Below are positions 6,379 through 13,249 of a DNA stretch of 23,929 nucleotides, piece by piece. A program made the translations under genes and the position numbers. Below the pieces are notes generated by a model, which did not search any database, was not told where the DNA came from, and saw only the letters and a list, made by a program, of their open reading frames with translations. The stretch comes from an uncultured Ruminococcus sp. (lineage in GTDB: Bacteria > Bacillota > Clostridia > Oscillospirales > Ruminococcaceae), in assembly GCA_900539095.1 (NCBI GenBank), contig UQAR01000029.1, forward strand, positions 1 through 23,929, read 5' to 3'. Within the stretch, counting starts at the first letter, position 1. The number at the start of each line of letters is the position of its first letter.

Positions 6379-8232
6379 TTGGAAGAACTGAAAAAGAAAA
6401 TAGAAAAGCTGCTGCTTAAAGTGCAGCGTCCGTCTAGGTATATAGGCGGCGAGGTGGGCAGCGTGGTGAAGGATAAGGATAAGGTGGACGTGCGGTTCGC
6501 TTTCTGTTTTCCTGATACTTATGAGGTCGGTATGTCACACCTTGGCATGAAGATACTTTACGGTCTGAAAAACGCCCGTGAGAACTGGTGGTGCGAGCGT
6601 GTTTTCATGCCTGAAGAGGACTACAACAAGCTTATGCGTGAGAACGATATCCCTCTTTACGCACTGGAGAGCCTTGACCCTATAAAGGATTTCGACTTCA
6701 TCGGCTTTACGCTCATGTATGAGCTTTCTTATAATAATGTATTGGAAATGCTCGACCTTGCAGGTGTGCCGGTGCTTGCTAAGGACAGAACTGAGCTTAC
6801 GCCTCTTGTTATCGCAGGCGGTCCGTGTGCCTGCAATCCTGAGCCTATGGCTGACTTTTTCGACCTGTTCATACTGGGCGAGGGCGAAGAGGTCAACGTG
6901 GAACTTCTTGAGCTTTATGAGAGAATGAAACCATTAAAGCCTACAAAGCAGGAGTTTCTCAGAGAGGCGGCTAAGATTGAGGGCGTTTATGTTCCGTCAT
7001 TCTATGACGTTGATTACAACGAGGACGGCACTGTGAAGTCTATCACGCCAAACGTTCCTGAGGCACCTGCCAGAGTGAAAAAGCGTGTTATCAAGGACTT
7101 TGACAAGGTATATTACCCTGAGGGATTTGTTGTGCCGTTCACTCAGATAGTCCATGACAGAGCGGTGGTGGAGGTGCTCAGAGGGTGCATAAGAGGCTGT
7201 CGATTCTGTCAGGCAGGCTTTATCTACCGCCCGTTCAGAGAGAAAAGCATCGACACCATAAAGAACGAAACTAAGTCACTTTGTGAGCATACAGGCTATG
7301 AGGAAGTGTCCTTGTCGTCTTTGTCTACCAGCGATTACACTGAGATAAACAAGCTTTTGGAAAATCTTGTGGAATACACTGACGGAGAGCAGATAAACTT
7401 GTCGCTGCCGTCGTTGAGAATAGATAATTTCAGCGAAGAGCTTTTGGAGAAGATAAAGTCTGTAAGAAAAAGCGGTCTGACCTTTGCTCCTGAGGCTGGC
7501 ACTCAGCGTCTGCGTGACGTCATAAACAAAAACATAACCGAAGAGGAGATAATGCGTACCTGCCGAACGGCTTTCGAGGGCGGCTACAGCACCGTCAAGC
7601 TGTATTTTATGCTCGGTCTGCCGGAGGAAACTCTTGAGGACGTTGAGGGCATCGCAAAGCTTGCACAAAAGGTGCTTGACCTTTATTACGAAACTCCAAA
7701 GGAAAAGCGTGGCAAGAGCGTGCAGATATCAGTGTCTACAGCCACATTTGTGCCAAAGCCATTCACGCCTTTCGAGTTTGAACCGCAGGCTACCCCTGAG
7801 GAGATAAAGGTGAAACAAGAGCACCTTTTCAAGAGCCTAACAAGCCGCAAGATACGCCTTAGCACCCACCAGTCATACACATCTATACTGGAGGCAGTGC
7901 TTGCAAGGGGCGACAGACGTCTTGGCAAGGCGATATACACCGCATGGAAAAAGGGCTGCTATCTTGACGGCTGGAACGAGCATTTCAAGGCTGACAAGTG
8001 GCAGGAGGCATTTGAAGAATGTGGTATTGACACAAACTTTTACGCACATCGCAGACGTTCCTATGACGAGATAGCACCGTGGTCGCACCTTGATTATCTT
8101 GTGAGCCACGAGTTTTTCGTTCGTGAGAACAAGAAAGCACATCAGGCAGTGACTACAAGAAACTGCAAAGAGGGCTGTTCAGGCTGCGGAATAAAATGCG
8201 AATACGGAGGTGTTTACTGTGGCAAACGCTGA
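6379..8232 (+). CDS. TIGR03960-type radical SAM protein
   Basis: A 617-residue radical SAM enzyme. The cluster motif is Cys270-x3-Cys274-x2-Cys277 in RGCIRGCRFCQAG, which binds the 4Fe-4S cluster that cleaves S-adenosylmethionine. The N-terminal ~200 residues resemble a B12-binding-like Rossmann region (FCFPDTYEVGMSHLG, IAGGPCACNPEP, LGEGEEV). The C-terminus is cysteine-rich (NCKEGCSGCGIKCEYGGVYC). This architecture, followed by a DUF2344 gene, matches the TIGR03960/TIGR03936 pair found in many Firmicutes; the substrate is unknown to me and I assign none. The start is TTG, chosen because GGAGG (6366-6370) lies 8 nt upstream. The 3' end overlaps the next gene by 14 nt. Confidence 0.93.
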   Translation: MEELKKKIEKLLLKVQRPSRYIGGEVGSVVKDKDKVDVRFAFCFPDTYEVGMSHLGMKILYGLKNARENWWCERVFMPEEDYNKLMRENDIPLYALESLDPIKDFDFIGFTLMYELSYNNVLEMLDLAGVPVLAKDRTELTPLVIAGGPCACNPEPMADFFDLFILGEGEEVNVELLELYERMKPLKPTKQEFLREAAKIEGVYVPSFYDVDYNEDGTVKSITPNVPEAPARVKKRVIKDFDKVYYPEGFVVPFTQIVHDRAVVEVLRGCIRGCRFCQAGFIYRPFREKSIDTIKNETKSLCEHTGYEEVSLSSLSTSDYTEINKLLENLVEYTDGEQINLSLPSLRIDNFSEELLEKIKSVRKSGLTFAPEAGTQRLRDVINKNITEEEIMRTCRTAFEGGYSTVKLYFMLGLPEETLEDVEGIAKLAQKVLDLYYETPKEKRGKSVQISVSTATFVPKPFTPFEFEPQATPEEIKVKQEHLFKSLTSRKIRLSTHQSYTSILEAVLARGDRRLGKAIYTAWKKGCYLDGWNEHFKADKWQEAFEECGIDTNFYAHRRRSYDEIAPWSHLDYLVSHEFFVRENKKAHQAVTTRNCKEGCSGCGIKCEYGGVYCGKR

Positions 8233-8920
8233 GCCGAAGAATGTAAATCTCCGTGTGGAGAGATTTGAATACAGGGCGGTATTTTCCAAAACAGGCAGGG
8301 CGAAATACATTTCACATCTTGACCTTATGAGAGCCTTTCAGAGGGTGTTCAAAAGGGCACATCTGCCTATATGGCACACTCAGGGATTCAACCCTCATGT
8401 GTACATAATGTTCCCACTGGCGTTGCCTTTGGGCACTGACAGCAGGGTGGAGATAATGGATTTTGCACTCACTGAGGATATCCCATACAGCGAGGTGCTT
8501 GAGCGAATGAACGCACAAACGCCTGTGGGACTTGAGATAGTGAGCGTTTCAAAGCCTGAGCACAAGCACACCGACATCACTGCGGCAGAGTATGTGGCAA
8601 GGCTCAAAACGGACAAGGAAGTTCATGAGGCGGCAAAGCTTTTCGGCGAGTTCATGGCACTTGACAAGATAGAGATAGAAAAGCTGACGAAGAAAAAGAC
8701 CGTCAAGCTTGTGGACATAAAGCCGCATATCACCGTGCTTTATACCAAAGAGAATGAGGACAGCTTTGAGATAGGTCTCAGGCTGCCCTGCGGAAGTTCG
8801 TTCAATCTCAATCTCAACTTGGTCATAGACACATTTTGCGAGCGTTACGGCATAGAGATAAACGAGATATATACAGAACGCACAAAAATACTCATGGAGA
8901 ACGGCGAAAATTTTATATAA
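8219..8920 (+). CDS. DUF2344 / TIGR03936 radical SAM-associated protein
   Basis: A protein of about 233 residues (FEYRAVFSKTGRAKYISHLD...) typical of DUF2344, a domain encoded beside or fused to TIGR03960 radical SAM proteins. Its function is not known to me; the constant pairing suggests it works with that enzyme, perhaps in substrate binding. The start is GTG at 8219, 8 nt after GGAGG (8206-8210), inside the upstream gene (14-nt overlap). An upstream GTG at 8210 overlaps the Shine-Dalgarno itself and is less likely. The next gene, rplS, has its own promoter. Confidence 0.92.
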   Translation: MANAEPKNVNLRVERFEYRAVFSKTGRAKYISHLDLMRAFQRVFKRAHLPIWHTQGFNPHVYIMFPLALPLGTDSRVEIMDFALTEDIPYSEVLERMNAQTPVGLEIVSVSKPEHKHTDITAAEYVARLKTDKEVHEAAKLFGEFMALDKIEIEKLTKKKTVKLVDIKPHITVLYTKENEDSFEIGLRLPCGSSFNLNLNLVIDTFCERYGIEINEIYTERTKILMENGENFI

Positions 8921-8926
8921 ATATCC

Positions 8927-8955
8927 TTGCAAAAGAGCAAGAGATGTGGTATAAT
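8927..8955 (+). promoter_or_regulatory. Promoter for rplS
   Basis: TTGCAA (8927-8932), 17-nt spacer, TATAAT (8950-8955), with extended -10 TGG. It produces a leader of about 150 nt before the rplS start. Confidence 0.88.
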
Positions 8956-8969
8956 ATTTAAGCATTTGA

Positions 8970-9113
8970 ATTACCGTCGGTTCTTCCGACGAGAGTTAAT
9001 GCCACGCCTTTCAAAAGGGAAGGCACGACATTAAAGCGGACAGTCCTCTGGCTTTGCAGCGATAGCTGCCATAAAGCGTATGAATGTCTGAAAATATTAA
9101 GGAGGAATTTAAA
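8970..9113 (+). promoter_or_regulatory. Structured 5' leader of rplS (possible L19 autoregulatory leader)
   Basis: Two consecutive hairpins are visible: CGTCGG/CCGACG near 8974-8991, and a two-part stem TTAATG...GCCTT / AAGGC...CATTAA from about 8996 to 9034 with an internal loop. Leader RNAs controlling L19 synthesis are known in Firmicutes, but I cannot confirm that this one belongs to that class. The leader ends with AAGGAGG at 9098-9104 before the GTG start. Confidence 0.55.
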
Positions 9114-9458
9114 GTGGACGCTTTAAAGCTTATTTCTGATCCAAGCCTTAAATCCGAGGCACCTGTTATCAACGTTGGTGATACAGTAAAGGTACACGTT
9201 AGAATCACAGAGGGTGACAAGTCAAGAATCCAGGTATTCGAGGGCACTGTTATCTCAAAGAAACACGGTGGTATCCACGAGACTTTCACAGTTCGTAGAG
9301 TTGCTCACGGCTGTGGCATCGAGAGAGTTTTCCCTGTACACTCACCGGTAGTTGAGAAGGTAGAGGTAGTTCGCAGCGGTAAGGTTCGCCGTGCTAAGCT
9401 CTATTATCTCCGTGACAGAGTTGGTAAGGCAGCTAAGGTCAAGGAATCTATCAGATAA
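9114..9458 (+). CDS. rplS: 50S ribosomal protein L19
   Basis: L19 sits at the 30S-50S interface of the ribosome. The sequence has the family core RITEGDKSRIQVFEGTVISKK, FTVRRVAHGCGIERVFPVHSP and the C-terminal RRAKLYYLRDRVGKAAKVKE. The GTG at 9114 gives 114 residues, the usual L19 length, and lies 9 nt after AAGGAGG; the ATG at 9084 would put ten extra residues across that ribosome binding site and has no Shine-Dalgarno of its own. It stands alone as a transcription unit: a strong promoter and structured leader upstream, a terminator downstream. Confidence 0.98.
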   Translation: MDALKLISDPSLKSEAPVINVGDTVKVHVRITEGDKSRIQVFEGTVISKKHGGIHETFTVRRVAHGCGIERVFPVHSPVVEKVEVVRSGKVRRAKLYYLRDRVGKAAKVKESIR

Positions 9459-9467
9459 TTCTTTCTA

Positions 9468-9501
9468 TAAAAACGAGTCGGCTTTGGTCGGCTCTTTTTT
9501 T
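9468..9501 (+). terminator. Rho-independent terminator after rplS
   Basis: GAGTCGGC and GTCGGCTC (9475-9494) pair over 8 bp, two of them G-U in RNA, around TTTG, followed by a seven-T run and preceded by an A-run. Confidence 0.9.
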
Positions 9502-9534
9502 ATCTCCACGACTGAGTTGTTCGCACGATATACG

Positions 9535-9558
9535 GTAGGGGCGAACAGCGTTAGCCTG
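9535..9558. repeat. Intergenic palindromic repeat, decayed core copy
   Basis: GTAGGGGCGAACAGCGTTAG: the second arm reads GTTAGCC instead of GTTCGCC, so the palindrome is damaged relative to other copies. Confidence 0.75.
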
Positions 9559-9627
9559 CATATATCGCCCGACAATTTTATGATATTCGTACATTCGTTA
9601 TATTTTCACAAACCATGTAGGGCGTCG

Positions 9628-9694
9628 TCCCCTACAATTCTGAATTTACAGCAAATCCTGAGCACGGGCGAACGCTGTTCGCCCCTACAGATGT
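9628..9694 (+). repeat. 67-bp direct repeat, copy 1
   Basis: It starts TCCCCTACAATTCTG and ends with the core palindrome CGGGCGAACGCTGTTCGCCC (9665-9684) plus CTACAGATGT. It matches 10861-10927 in the same orientation at 66 of 67 positions; the only difference is G9674 against A10907, inside the palindrome. Confidence 0.93.
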
Positions 9695-9743
9695 GTAAAA
9701 ATCACATGACATTTCACCGTCACATTGCACAAAATATCGGTAT

Positions 9744-9772
9744 TTGATTTATGCAAACAAATGATTTATATT
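9744..9772 (+). promoter_or_regulatory. Candidate promoter for the DUF6291-like gene
   Basis: TTGATT (9744-9749), 17-nt spacer, TATATT (9767-9772) in A+T-rich DNA. It is weaker than the other promoters in the window; A+T-rich sequence gives chance matches, so support is moderate. Confidence 0.5.
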
Positions 9773-9779
9773 TTAATTT

Positions 9780-9816
9780 GGCAACATTTTATTAATTGTT
9801 GCATTTTTTATGCAAC
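9780..9816. promoter_or_regulatory. Cluster of GCAAC/GTTGC inverted elements (possible operator)
   Basis: GCAACA at 9781, TGTTGC at 9797-9802 and ATGCAAC at 9810-9816 form overlapping inverted repeats; GTTGCAT-TTTTT-ATGCAAC (9798-9816) has perfect 7-bp arms. A related TTATGCAAACAAATG lies upstream at 9749-9763. The group could be a protein-binding site or competing leader hairpins. Confidence 0.45.
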
Positions 9817-9886
9817 AAAAGTGGTCTTTTTCGGGATAAGTAGAGGGGGATAAGTGCCCCTACTTCACAGAGAAAGGACAATAAAA

Positions 9887-10744
9887 ATGGCAAAAGATTT
9901 TCACACAGACAACAAAGCGTTCATGCTTTATAAAGATTGGGAGGACATTTTTCAGGCACTTGACAGCAGCGAAGAGATAGGCGAGCTTGTCATGGCACTG
10001 TTTGCGTATGCAAAGAGGGGAGAAACTCCAAAGCTGTCGGGCGGAGCAAAGATAGCGTTTCTAATGATGAGGGCGGCTATCGAGCGTGACGGCATTGCAT
10101 GGGAAGAGATGTGTGCTCAGAGGAGCGAGTGCGGTAAAAAGGGTGGCAGACCTAAAAAGTCTGATGAGTCTGAGAATGCAGATGAAAAAGTTGAGCAGTC
10201 AGAACCTGAGCAGGCAGATACACCAACAGATAAAGCAGAAGAAAAACCACAAGGTAAAAATGATATTTCAGAAAAACCAAAAGCTTTTTCAGAAACCAAA
10301 AGGTTTTTAGAAAAAGCAAAAAAAGCTGATAAAGATAAAGACATAGACAAAGATAAAGATAAAGAGATAGATATAGATAAAGACAAAGACACAGACAAAG
10401 ATAAAGAGAAAGATATAGATAGAGAGAAAGACACAGAGGCGGCAAAGTCTGTCGTCCAGTCTTTCGGCACGCACAAAAATGTAATGCTCACATCCGGGCA
10501 ATATTACGAGCTTGAGGACAGGTGTATGTCTGTCGGTCTGTCTTTAGACAGCTATATATCGAAATTATCTGAATGGCTGTTTGCCAAGGGCAAGCGTTGC
10601 ACTGACCCATACCGCATAATCTCCAACTGGTTAGACAAGGATTCAAAGGGAAAGGCTGCGGCAAAGCCCAAGGACAGACCAAGCAGCGATCTGTCGTGGT
10701 ATGAGGACTATGCGATGAATTTTGATCTGTCGAAGAACTTGTAG
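9887..10744 (+). CDS. Phage-like DUF6291-type protein with Lys/Asp tract
   Basis: A 285-residue protein. The N-terminal ~75 residues (FMLYKDWEDIFQALDSSEEIGELVMALFAYA...LSGGAKIAFLMMRAAIERD) match what I know as DUF6291, found mostly in phage and prophage genes. Residues about 145-184 are an almost pure Lys/Asp/Glu/Ile repeat encoded by near-tandem GAYAAA hexamers (nt 10319-10438). The C-terminal part (LTSGQYYELEDRC...KGKRCTDPYRIISNWLDKDSK) resembles the tail of phage replication initiator or DnaD-like proteins, where a Y-x-x-I-x-x-W helix is common. Function unproven; DNA binding or replication is an inference. The start is ATG 9887 with AAAGGA 8 nt upstream; the frame extends to a GTG at 9854 without a ribosome site. 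There is no phage neighbour: it stands alone between two 67-bp direct repeats. Confidence 0.8.
   Translation: MAKDFHTDNKAFMLYKDWEDIFQALDSSEEIGELVMALFAYAKRGETPKLSGGAKIAFLMMRAAIERDGIAWEEMCAQRSECGKKGGRPKKSDESENADEKVEQSEPEQADTPTDKAEEKPQGKNDISEKPKAFSETKRFLEKAKKADKDKDIDKDKDKEIDIDKDKDTDKDKEKDIDREKDTEAAKSVVQSFGTHKNVMLTSGQYYELEDRCMSVGLSLDSYISKLSEWLFAKGKRCTDPYRIISNWLDKDSKGKAAAKPKDRPSSDLSWYEDYAMNFDLSKNL
10319..10438 (+). repeat. Degenerate hexanucleotide tract coding for the Lys/Asp-rich linker
   Basis: Runs of GATAAA, GACAAA and GATATA units, about twenty in a row with substitutions, inside the DUF6291-like gene. Such a tract may change length by slippage in steps of six, which would keep the frame. 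Confidence 0.8.
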
Positions 10745-10786
10745 GGGGTTGTTTTGCTGTACTTGCTATATCTGCACAATGTATGT

Positions 10787-10864
10787 GTAGGGGCGAACAC
10801 TGTTCGCCCGTCGAAGTAATAAGCCCACGGCAACAACAAGGTTCGGCAGCAAAAAAATTCTCCC
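10787..10864 (+). repeat. Repeat module with core palindrome, copy 1
   Basis: Core GTAGGGGCGAACA-C-TGTTCGCCC (10787-10809), then CACGGCAACAACAAGGTTCG at 10826-10845 (exact match to 22129-22148) and an A-run. The same module occurs at 22091-22168 with scattered differences. Confidence 0.85.
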
Positions 10865-10927
10865 CTACAATTCTGAATTTACAGCAAATCCTGAGCACGG
10901 GCGAACACTGTTCGCCCCTACAGATGT
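10861..10927 (+). repeat. 67-bp direct repeat, copy 2
   Basis: 66 of 67 positions match copy 1 at 9628-9694, same orientation, offset 1233 bp. It contains core palindrome 10898-10921. Confidence 0.93.
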
Positions 10928-11053
10928 TGCCGATAGTTTCTTCTGCCGCAAAATCGCTACGCTCGGTGCTTGGTGCACAACTCTGTTCAGCTATGCTCAT
11001 TCCTCACTCCTCACTTAAACTCCCCCTATTCCAAAGAAATTTCACTCACCCCC

Positions 11054-11082
11054 TTGTAATTTGTTTTAAAATTTGCTATAAT
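11054..11082 (+). promoter_or_regulatory. Promoter for the lepB-lepB-rbgA-rnhB-yraN operon
   Basis: TTGTAA (11054-11059), 17-nt spacer, TATAAT (11077-11082), with extended -10 TGC. A small hairpin GACG-GCTTT-CGTC (11101-11113) lies in the leader. Confidence 0.85.
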
Positions 11083-11139
11083 AAATCTATATGAGTATTT
11101 GACGGCTTTCGTCGTCTTGGATAAAGGATAGAGGCTTTT

Positions 11140-11775
11140 ATGGACGATAATAGAAAATTCGGCGATGTCACTGACGAGGATATGGAAAAAGCTAAACAGG
11201 CTGCCCCTGATGACCTTCAGGATAAACAGCCGGTCAACGTTAAGGACGAGATCTTTGAATGGGCTGAGTCCTTCGTTTTCGCTATGTTTATAGTGATATT
11301 GATATTTACTTTCTTCTTCAGGATCGTTCTTGTGCAAGGTCCGTCTATGCGTGAAACTCTTCAAAACGGTGACAGGCTTATTATCTCGCATATCAATTAT
11401 ACCCCACAAAAAGGCGATATCGTCGTCATAAACAGTGAGGCTCTTAACAAAACTATCATCAAGCGTGTTATCGGTACTGCCGGCGATAAGGTCGTGGTGG
11501 ATTATAATAATAATACCGTCACCGTCAACGGCAAGGTCATTTCTAATGAGCATATCAAGGAGGCTATGTATAATACGAACCTCTTTGATAATGATTATGA
11601 AGTGGAAGAAAATGTTTATGAATATGACGTGCCAGAGGACAAGATATTTGTCATGGGCGATAATAGAAATAATTCCACAGACAGCAGAAGGATCGGCTTT
11701 GTCGACCCTGACGATGTGCTTGGCAAGGCGGTTTTCAGACTGTTCCCGTTCGAGAGTATCGGTAAAGTGCAATGA
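11140..11775 (+). CDS. lepB: Type I signal peptidase (first of two)
   Basis: A membrane serine protease (S26) that removes signal peptides from exported proteins. Of 211 residues, the first ~42 are cytoplasmic and charged, followed by one transmembrane segment (about 44-65). Catalytic Ser69 is in GPSM and the general-base Lys108 in IIKRVIG; the conserved MGDNRNNSTDSR block is at 172-183. One membrane segment is the usual Gram-positive layout. The ribosome site GAGG (11131-11134) is 5 nt from the ATG. The stop overlaps the start of a second signal peptidase gene (ATGA). This copy has a longer N-terminal tail than its partner. Confidence 0.96.
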   Translation: MDDNRKFGDVTDEDMEKAKQAAPDDLQDKQPVNVKDEIFEWAESFVFAMFIVILIFTFFFRIVLVQGPSMRETLQNGDRLIISHINYTPQKGDIVVINSEALNKTIIKRVIGTAGDKVVVDYNNNTVTVNGKVISNEHIKEAMYNTNLFDNDYEVEENVYEYDVPEDKIFVMGDNRNNSTDSRRIGFVDPDDVLGKAVFRLFPFESIGKVQ

Positions 11776-12341
11776 GAAAGACCGGAAGTAAGTCGGTGGA
11801 TACCCTGTTCGACTTTGCGGAAACTGTGGTGCTGTCAGTGTTCGTGGTGGTGTTTTTCTTCACCTTCGTGTTCAGGATAGCTAATGTGGAAGGTCAGTCT
11901 ATGCAGGATACCCTTTATGAGGGGGACAGGCTTGTGATATCTCACCTGCTTTATACACCAAAGCAGAACGATATCGTCGTGGCGGATTCTCAGGAGCTTG
12001 ACACTATCATCATCAAAAGGATAATTGCTGTGTCAGGGCAAAAGGTGGAGATAGACTGCGACAACGCTGAGGTCAGGGTGGACGGTAAGGTCATTGACGA
12101 ACCTTATGTTAAGTCTGACGGCAGCTTTGATGAGAATTATTTCAGCGAAGAGTATTATAATAAGGATAAGAATGTCTACGAGTATGACGTGCCTGAGGGA
12201 TATTGCTTTGTAATGGGCGATAACCGAAACCATTCAACAGACAGCCGTGTTATAGGCTGCCTGCCTGAGGAGGATATAATCGGCAGAGTGATGTTCAGGC
12301 TCATGGCAGGCAATGACGAGGGCATTGGTAAGGTAGAGTAA
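11772..12341 (+). CDS. lepB: Type I signal peptidase (second of two)
   Basis: A 189-residue paralogue of the preceding gene. One N-terminal transmembrane segment (about 17-36), catalytic Ser43 in GQSM, Lys82 in IIKRIIA, and MGDNRNHSTDSR near the C-terminus are all intact, so both copies should be active. Shared segments such as GDRL.ISH..YTP, NVYEYDVPE and the GDNR block suggest tandem duplication. It lacks the longer cytoplasmic N-terminal tail of the first copy. Translational coupling through ATGA suggests balanced production of the two enzymes. rbgA follows 10 nt later. Confidence 0.96.
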   Translation: MRKTGSKSVDTLFDFAETVVLSVFVVVFFFTFVFRIANVEGQSMQDTLYEGDRLVISHLLYTPKQNDIVVADSQELDTIIIKRIIAVSGQKVEIDCDNAEVRVDGKVIDEPYVKSDGSFDENYFSEEYYNKDKNVYEYDVPEGYCFVMGDNRNHSTDSRVIGCLPEEDIIGRVMFRLMAGNDEGIGKVE

Positions 12342-12351
12342 GGAGGAAGAT

Positions 12352-13248
12352 ATGAGCGAGGTAGCACACGTTCAGTGGTTTCCCGGACATATGGCAAAAA
12401 CACGCCGCATTATGGCGTCAAATCTTAAACTGGTGGACGCAGTTGTGGAAATAACTGACGCTCGTATCCCGTTTTCAAGCAGAAACCCTGAGATGAAACG
12501 TATCGTGGGTTCAAAGCCAAGGCTCGTGCTGCTCAACAAGGCTGATTCAGCCGACCCTGAGGTAACGGCAATGTGGCTCGACTATTACGCAAAGCAGGGC
12601 ATAACTGCTCTTGCTACAGACTGCCGCAGCGGTAAAAATGTCAGCAAGTTCTATGGCAAGCTCAAAGAGCTGCTCAAAGATGATATAGAGAAATGGAACG
12701 CCAAGGGTATGTCAGGCAGACCTATCAGGATAATGATAGTGGGCATACCGAACGTTGGTAAATCTTCGTTTATCAACAGGCTCGCAGGGTCAAGGCTCGC
12801 AAAAGTGGAGGACAGACCTGGAGTTACAAGAGGCAAACAGTGGGTAAAGCTTGACGAGGGCTTTGAACTGCTTGATATGCCGGGTGTGCTGTGGCCTAAG
12901 TTTGAGGACAAGCTCGTGGGCGAAAGGCTCGCTTTCACAGGTGCGGTCAAGGACGATATCATGGATATGGAATATCTTGCCTGCCGTCTGCTTGAGTTTT
13001 TGAAAGAGAACTATCCTGAGCTTATCGAAAAGCGTTACGGTATCAGAACTGACGATATAGAGCCTGCCGATGAGGACGCTATAGGCTGCGTTGTGGGATT
13101 TGAACTCCTTGAGAGGATAGGCAGAAAGCGTGGATTTTTAGTGTCAGGCGGCGAGATAAATACCGAAAGGGCAGCCATAACCGTTATGGACGAGTTCAGA
13201 AACGGCACTCTTGGCAGACTGACCCTTGAAAAACCAAAGGGGTATTGA
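12352..13248 (+). CDS. rbgA: Ribosome biogenesis GTPase RbgA (YlqF)
   Basis: A 298-residue circularly permuted GTPase needed for late 50S subunit assembly in Firmicutes. The G4 motif NKAD (62-65) comes before G1 GIPNVGKS (131-138), with G2 threonine near 159 in PGVTRG and G3 DMPG (175-178); this order is diagnostic. The N-terminal VQWFPGHMAKTRR is a family hallmark, and a helical C-terminal domain follows. AAGGAGG (12340-12346) is 5 nt before the ATG. The order rplS, rbgA, rnhB is as in Bacillus subtilis, here with two lepB genes inserted. The next gene starts directly after the stop. Confidence 0.97.
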   Translation: MSEVAHVQWFPGHMAKTRRIMASNLKLVDAVVEITDARIPFSSRNPEMKRIVGSKPRLVLLNKADSADPEVTAMWLDYYAKQGITALATDCRSGKNVSKFYGKLKELLKDDIEKWNAKGMSGRPIRIMIVGIPNVGKSSFINRLAGSRLAKVEDRPGVTRGKQWVKLDEGFELLDMPGVLWPKFEDKLVGERLAFTGAVKDDIMDMEYLACRLLEFLKENYPELIEKRYGIRTDDIEPADEDAIGCVVGFELLERIGRKRGFLVSGGEINTERAAITVMDEFRNGTLGRLTLEKPKGY

Positions 13249-13249
13249 T

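Larger units (their letters stand above)
9502..9886. other. Repeat-rich intergenic region and leader before the DUF6291-like gene
   Basis: No gene. It contains a decayed core copy (9535-9558), the 67-bp direct repeat copy 1 (9628-9694), an A+T-rich stretch with a candidate promoter (9744-9772) and several GCAAC/GTTGC elements (9780-9816), then another small palindrome GTAGAGGGGG-ATAAGT-GCCCCTAC at 9839-9862 just before the Shine-Dalgarno. The open frame at 9391-9747 is repeat sequence and not a gene. Confidence 0.8.
10745..11053. other. Repeat mosaic between the DUF6291-like gene and the lepB operon
   Basis: No gene. Left to right: a core copy preceded by TCTGCACAATGTA (10771-10783), a module shared with 22091-22168 (10787-10864), 67-bp repeat copy 2 (10861-10927), then inverted sequence shared with 22006-22090 and 5401-5460, including the exact 22-nt block at 10943-10964, ending with CCTCACTCCTCACTT near 11003-11017. 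Open frames across it come from repeat sequence. No good terminator for the upstream gene is visible. Confidence 0.82.

Noticed and set aside
10319..10438. CRISPR array or non-coding satellite in the hexamer tract
   Set aside because: Units are 6 nt, in frame, without spacers; it is protein-coding low-complexity sequence.
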